DNA of 64,000 nucleotides. It comes from JAEMQF01 sp963850525. Lineage in GTDB: Bacteria > Pseudomonadota > Gammaproteobacteria > Burkholderiales > Burkholderiaceae_C. Below, piece after piece: positions 60,391-64,000 of this stretch (position 1 is its first letter; the number at the start of each line of letters is the position of its first letter). The DNA lies in assembly GCA_963850525.1 (NCBI GenBank), contig CAWKLQ010000003.1, forward strand, positions 1-64,000, read 5' to 3'. The notes under the pieces were generated by a model. That model saw only the letters and a list, made by a program, of their open reading frames with translations, made no database searches and had not been told where the DNA came from. A program made the position numbers and the translations under genes.

Positions 60391-61554
60391 TCAGCGGCTC
60401 GGTGCGGCCTTGAAGCGCGCCCACTCGCTTTCATACGCTTCCACTGCCGTGGGCCAACGGTTCTGCCAGACGCCGCCGCGCTTGAATTTGGCTTTCACGC
60501 CGGCGTCGATCGCGGCGATCTTCTTCGCCTCGTCGGGTTTGAACTCGGCCGGCGTGGCGTTCGCGTAGGGCACCGCCTGCGAATTCGTCATGTAGCTGCG
60601 CGTCAGCGAGATCTTCGCGCCGTACCAGGGGCCGAGCAGGAAATCGAGCAACGCGTAAATCGCCTTGGTCTGCTCCGCGGTTCGCGCCGGGTTGCGCACG
60701 ATGTACGCCGCCATCGCCCACAGCAAGTAGCCTTCCTTGGGCTGCGCGTAGACCGACTTCACGCCTTTCGCCGCCGCGGCGCCGACCATCGGCTCCCAGC
60801 AGTCGATGACCTTGACTTCCTTGCTCACGATCAGATTCACCGCCTGCTCGAAGCTCGACCACAGCGTGCGGAACTGACCGGCGCGCTTTTTCTCGATTAG
60901 GAAGTCGACGACGGTCTTGAACTCGGAGGCCGTCATGTTGTCGGGGTTCGCGATTGTTGCGAGCTTGGCCGATTTTAGGTACAGCGCGGTTTTCTGCCCC
61001 GCCGTCGTGTAGTTGTCTTCCAGCGCGACGTAGCCCTTGAACTTCGGGTCGAACAGCGCGCCGTAGGAGTCGAGCGGGCCCGTCGCCTCGGGCAGGTAGG
61101 CAAAACTGTCGCCTTGCAGAATCGACGGCACGCCGTAGATCTTGCCCTTCTCGCCGATGAAATTGAAACCCGGCTGGCCCTGCGCGAAGAAGTCCTTGAG
61201 GTAGGCGTTCTTCCCCCAGTTCGGCATGCGCGACGTGTCGATTTCATCGATCAGGTTGTTTTCCACCAAGGGCTTTTGCATGCCGCCGACGATGTTGATG
61301 ACGTCGTAAGTCGACTTGCCGCCTCCGGCGAGCAGCACGTTGACGACGGCCGACGGCGCATTGCCGATCGCCACCAGGTTCACTCCCGCGCCGCTGGCGG
61401 CGGTGAATTTCGACCAGTCGCCCGGGTCACCCACGCCGATGTCGGCGAAATTCAGTTTCAGCGCTTGGGCCTGCGCCAGCGTGGGCAAACCGGCGCCCAG
61501 CATGGCCGCTCCGGCGCCGGAAATGAAGGTTCTGCGATCGAATGCTTGGGTCAT
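60391..61554 (-). CDS. Spermidine/putrescine-type ABC substrate-binding protein
   Basis: A 387-residue PotD-class binding protein. It has a Tat-like signal (DRRTFISGAGAAMLGAG) and a mature start ALKLNFADIGVGDPGDW. Family-type parts are STYDVINIVGGMQKPLVENNLIDEID and KGKIYGVPSILQGDSFAYLPEA. GGAG lies seven bases before ATG 61554. Ligand unknown: PotD-type proteins bind polyamines but relatives bind other charged solutes. Confidence 0.9.
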   Translation of the reverse strand: MTQAFDRRTFISGAGAAMLGAGLPTLAQAQALKLNFADIGVGDPGDWSKFTAASGAGVNLVAIGNAPSAVVNVLLAGGGKSTYDVINIVGGMQKPLVENNLIDEIDTSRMPNWGKNAYLKDFFAQGQPGFNFIGEKGKIYGVPSILQGDSFAYLPEATGPLDSYGALFDPKFKGYVALEDNYTTAGQKTALYLKSAKLATIANPDNMTASEFKTVVDFLIEKKRAGQFRTLWSSFEQAVNLIVSKEVKVIDCWEPMVGAAAAKGVKSVYAQPKEGYLLWAMAAYIVRNPARTAEQTKAIYALLDFLLGPWYGAKISLTRSYMTNSQAVPYANATPAEFKPDEAKKIAAIDAGVKAKFKRGGVWQNRWPTAVEAYESEWARFKAAPSR

Positions 61555-61727
61555 GAATGCTCCGTGGTTGGACATGAAAAAAACCTGACGCGGCGTGGCA
61601 GCGCAGGCTCAAAGGAAAGGTCAATGGGTAACGCCATGATTGAACCGAGAAACGCCTGACTTCAAATAGGTGGATTCACGGGTGCGGTGCTGAGGTCTCA
61701 GCCCGCGGGCTCGTATGGCGCGCGGGC

Positions 61728-62828
61728 TCAGTCCTCGAGAAAAACAACGCTTGCAGGATCCATGCCGACGCGAACCATCTGCCCCGTCGCGTCGGCTTCG
61801 CGCCGCGTCGAGGTCGCAACAATCGCCTGCCCGTCGGGCAGGCGCAGGCAATGGTCGACCGTCGTTCCCTTGTAGACCACGTCTTCGAGGATGGCCGAGA
61901 ATTGCACCGGCATCGGCGACGCCGACTCGCCGATGCGCAGCGCCTCGGCACGGATCGCCACGCCCAGCACCGCACCGGTTCGGGCCGCGGCTGCACCGGC
62001 GCAGGAGACCTGCGCACCACCGACGCGCACACTCGGGTTCGTGCCGTCCATTTCGACCTGGCCGTCGATGACATTGCAGCCCCGGAAGAAACCTGCGACG
62101 AAGCGCGTGCGCGGGCGCGTGAAGAGCGCTTGCGGCGCATCGCATTGCACGCAGCGGCCGGCGTTGAGGATGGCGACCCGGTCGCTCATCGTCAGCGCCT
62201 CTTCCTGGTCGTGCGTGACGTAGACGAACGTGGTTCCGGTGCGGCGCTGGATGTGTTTGAGTTCGAGCTGCATGTCGCGGCGGATTTTTTCGTCCAGCGC
62301 CGACAGCGGCTCGTCGAGCAGCAGCATCTGCGGTGCCGGCGCGAGGGCGCGCGCCAGCGCCACGCGCTGCTGCTCACCCCCGCTCAAGCGCGTCGGGTTG
62401 CGCTCGCCGTGATCCGGCATGCCGATCAACTCGAGCATCTCTTGCACGCGCTCGCGCTGCGACTGCGCCGACAGGGAACGCGCCTTCAGCCCGTAGGCGA
62501 CGTTTTGTGCAACCGTCATGTGCGGGAACACGGCGTACTGCTGAAACATCATTCCGAGATTGCGCTTCCACGGCGGCACGCCGGCGAGGTCACGCCCGGA
62601 GAACAGCACTTGCCCGGAATCGGGGTGTTCCAAACCAGCGAGCATGCGCAGAATCGTCGACTTGCCCGATCCCGATGGCCCGAGCAAGGTGAAGAACTCG
62701 CCGCGCTCGATGCGCAATGAAAACTGCTCGGCAGTGACCGTCGTGCCGAAGCGCTTGTGAATGTCTATCAGTTCCACCAGCGGCGTGCCGTTCGCCGGTG
62801 CCGCGTGCACCGCCATAGCCTGGCTCAT
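61728..62828 (-). CDS. Spermidine/putrescine-type ABC ATPase
   Basis: A 366-residue PotA-class ATPase. Walker A is GPSGSGKST, Q-loop MMFQQYAVFPHMT, signature LSGGEQQRVALARAL, Walker B LLLDEPLSALD and H-loop VTHD. A C-terminal TOBE-like domain starts near residue 260 (RCVQCDAPQALFTRPRTRFVAGFF). The ATG at 62828 overlaps the pcp stop by four bases, tying the two. Confidence 0.92.
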   Translation of the reverse strand: MSQAMAVHAAPANGTPLVELIDIHKRFGTTVTAEQFSLRIERGEFFTLLGPSGSGKSTILRMLAGLEHPDSGQVLFSGRDLAGVPPWKRNLGMMFQQYAVFPHMTVAQNVAYGLKARSLSAQSQRERVQEMLELIGMPDHGERNPTRLSGGEQQRVALARALAPAPQMLLLDEPLSALDEKIRRDMQLELKHIQRRTGTTFVYVTHDQEEALTMSDRVAILNAGRCVQCDAPQALFTRPRTRFVAGFFRGCNVIDGQVEMDGTNPSVRVGGAQVSCAGAAAARTGAVLGVAIRAEALRIGESASPMPVQFSAILEDVVYKGTTVDHCLRLPDGQAIVATSTRREADATGQMVRVGMDPASVVFLED

Positions 62829-63487
62829 TGCGCGAGCTTGGCGGCGCTCACCGCCAATGCGGTGCGCACCGCGGCGAGCATCGTGTCCAGCGCCATGCTC
62901 GCCAGATCGGCGCGTTGGTGCAATTCGAGCTCCTGCGCGGATTGCAGCGACTTGAGCAGCGCCGCAACTTGCTGCGGCAAATAGGGCAGGTGCATGAACC
63001 CGCCGAGCATTCGCGGGCGCGCGATTCGGGCGTGGTTGAGCAGGTGGTACATCGTTGCGTTGCACAGATAGGTTCCCGCCGTGCCCGACAGGCGCGCCGG
63101 AATGCCCTGCTGCCACAGCGCTCGAGTCGTCTCGTGCAGGGGAAGCGTCGCGCACAGGCCGTCGGGTCCGAGCGGATCGAGCACTTCGTCTTGGGCCATG
63201 CGGCCGGCGCCGTCGGGGATCTCGAAGTCGGCGCGATTCAGCGCAATGCGCTCGATGCGGATCATCGGTTCGCCCGGCCACAAGCCCAGGCACAAGGTGA
63301 TGTCAGGCGCCAGCTCTTCGACCAGCGCGATCAGGCGCCGCGGCGCTGCGGCCAGGCTGACCTCCAGGCAAACCCCGGTCACGTGCAGTGCGCCGAGTTG
63401 CGCGCCATCGAGCGCACGCGCTATCTCAGCGGCCGGATTGATGCCTCGCCCCGCATAAGGCTCGAAACCGGTGACCAAGGCTCTCAC
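62825..63487 (-). CDS. pcp: Pyroglutamyl-peptidase I
   Basis: A 220-residue cysteine peptidase of the C15 family. It opens ALVTGFEPYAGRGINPA, and the catalytic triad is visible as Glu in RIERIALN, Cys in GTYLCNATMY and His in GFMHLPYLP. It removes N-terminal pyroglutamate from peptides. GTG 63487 with AAGGAG upstream is well supported. It is the first gene of the Pot-type operon, which is an unusual partner and suggests that the importer brings in pyroglutamyl peptides or related compounds. That is inference. Confidence 0.93.
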   Translation of the reverse strand: MRALVTGFEPYAGRGINPAAEIARALDGAQLGALHVTGVCLEVSLAAAPRRLIALVEELAPDITLCLGLWPGEPMIRIERIALNRADFEIPDGAGRMAQDEVLDPLGPDGLCATLPLHETTRALWQQGIPARLSGTAGTYLCNATMYHLLNHARIARPRMLGGFMHLPYLPQQVAALLKSLQSAQELELHQRADLASMALDTMLAAVRTALAVSAAKLAQ

Positions 63488-63651
63488 GCGCAACTCCTTC
63501 GCAATTCGCAAGGACTGAGGATAAGCGATGGCGCTGAGCCGATCGACAGCCCCGACTCGATGTGCCGCCTGTCAAGGACCCTCCTTGCGCGCGATCCATG
63601 TCTCTAGAATCGCGGCGCGCCCGTCACCCACGTCGCGCTCGGAGCCATTCC

Positions 63652-64000
63652 ATGAAGTTGTTGACCTCTCTCGCTTGCGCAGCCACCTTGGTTCTCGGCC
63701 TGGCCGCCGCATCCGGCACCCAGGCCCAGGCGTGGCCGGCCAAACCCGTGACGCTGCTGGTGCCGTTCCCGCCGGGCGGATCGACCGACATGATTGCCCG
63801 AACCCTCGGCCCGAAGTTGCAGGAACAACTGGGCGGGTCGTTCATTGTCGAGAACAAGGCCGGTGCCGGCGGCACGGTGGGCGCCGCGGCGGCGAAACGC
63901 GCCGCGCCCGATGGCTACACGATCTTCGTCTCGTCCCTCGGGCCGTTCGTTATCGGCCCGCACCTGATCAAAGGTGTGGCCTACGACCCGCTCAAGGATT
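63652..64000 (+). CDS. Bug-type receptor, truncated by the window end
   Basis: The first 116 codons of a tripartite-tricarboxylate receptor. A signal peptide ends near residue 27 (GTQAQAWPA), then VTLLVPFPPGGSTDMIAR, VENKAGAGGTVGAAAAKRA and PDGYTIFVSSLG. GGAG lies seven bases before ATG 63652. The frame is open to the last base, so the rest lies outside the window. It resembles the receptor at 32799. Confidence 0.9.
   Translation, partial: MKLLTSLACAATLVLGLAAASGTQAQAWPAKPVTLLVPFPPGGSTDMIARTLGPKLQEQLGGSFIVENKAGAGGTVGAAAAKRAAPDGYTIFVSSLGPFVIGPHLIKGVAYDPLKD

Noticed and set aside
1..64000. tRNA genes, rRNA genes, CRISPR arrays and riboswitches
   Set aside because: None was seen: no cloverleaf-like sequence, no regularly spaced repeat series and no recognisable riboswitch core. 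A covariance-model search would be needed to exclude small RNAs.

Overview
The window comes from the chromosome of a high-GC betaproteobacterium, most likely a member of the Burkholderiales (Comamonadaceae, Alcaligenaceae or a close relative). The grounds are strongly GC-rich codon use, orphan Bug-type tripartite-tricarboxylate receptors, a monomeric NADP isocitrate dehydrogenase, many solute-binding proteins with nearby CoA enzymes, and GTG/TTG starts with 4-nt stop/start overlaps. No tRNA, rRNA, CRISPR array or prophage was seen. All calls rest on reading the sequence; no database search was made.

Layout. 0-6.2 kb: a LysR regulator divergent from a cupin, a DUF169 gene with a class II aldolase-like gene, a vapBC pair, an AlaX-type tRNA-editing protein, a secreted small protein and a tacAT-type toxin-antitoxin pair. 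6.3-23.05 kb: the most striking region. A GntR/FCD regulator is followed by a taurine/nitrate-type ABC importer and then a run of co-directional genes: CaiB-family CoA transferase, double-VOC protein, gamma-carbonic-anhydrase-like protein, acyl-CoA ligase, Liv-type binding protein, crotonase, second double-VOC protein, second acyl-CoA ligase, SMP-30 lactonase-like protein and livGFHM. Three near-identical 15-nt sites (TGTCG-N5-CGAC) lie at the regulator start, before the first importer and before the CoA-transferase gene. This suggests one locally controlled regulon for importing an organic acid and processing it as a CoA thioester. The substrate cannot be read from sequence.

23-33 kb: YhhN-family membrane protein, a deletion remnant of an isochorismatase-family gene, a lipoprotein/Ser-Thr kinase pair, an ECF-sigma/MAPEG/hypothetical operon, an endonuclease-exonuclease-phosphatase protein, a cytochrome P450, and a DD(35)E insertion element. 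33-42 kb: Bug receptor, icd, GFA protein, MATE exporter, a WYL regulator with a palindromic site repeated before a Tat-type secreted protein, diheme cytochrome c and a metallo-beta-lactamase-fold lipoprotein. 42-49.3 kb: a VapC deletion remnant, an alpha/beta hydrolase with a Rieske-like protein, an NAD-dependent epimerase, a class IV aminotransferase-like protein lacking the expected lysine, and a polar-amino-acid ABC importer with a REP-like hairpin.

49.6-64 kb: an adenylate-cyclase/TPR gene split by one stop codon, a nucleotidyltransferase with a small partner gene, a TetR regulator overlapping an alpha/beta-hydrolase::glycosyltransferase fusion, a RelE/XRE toxin-antitoxin pair, a hydrolase, a crotonase overlapping an ABC binding protein, a pcp-led spermidine/putrescine-type ABC operon, and a Bug receptor cut by the window end. 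Toxin-antitoxin modules or their remains occur at five places, and at least three genes are decayed, so the accessory parts appear to be turning over.
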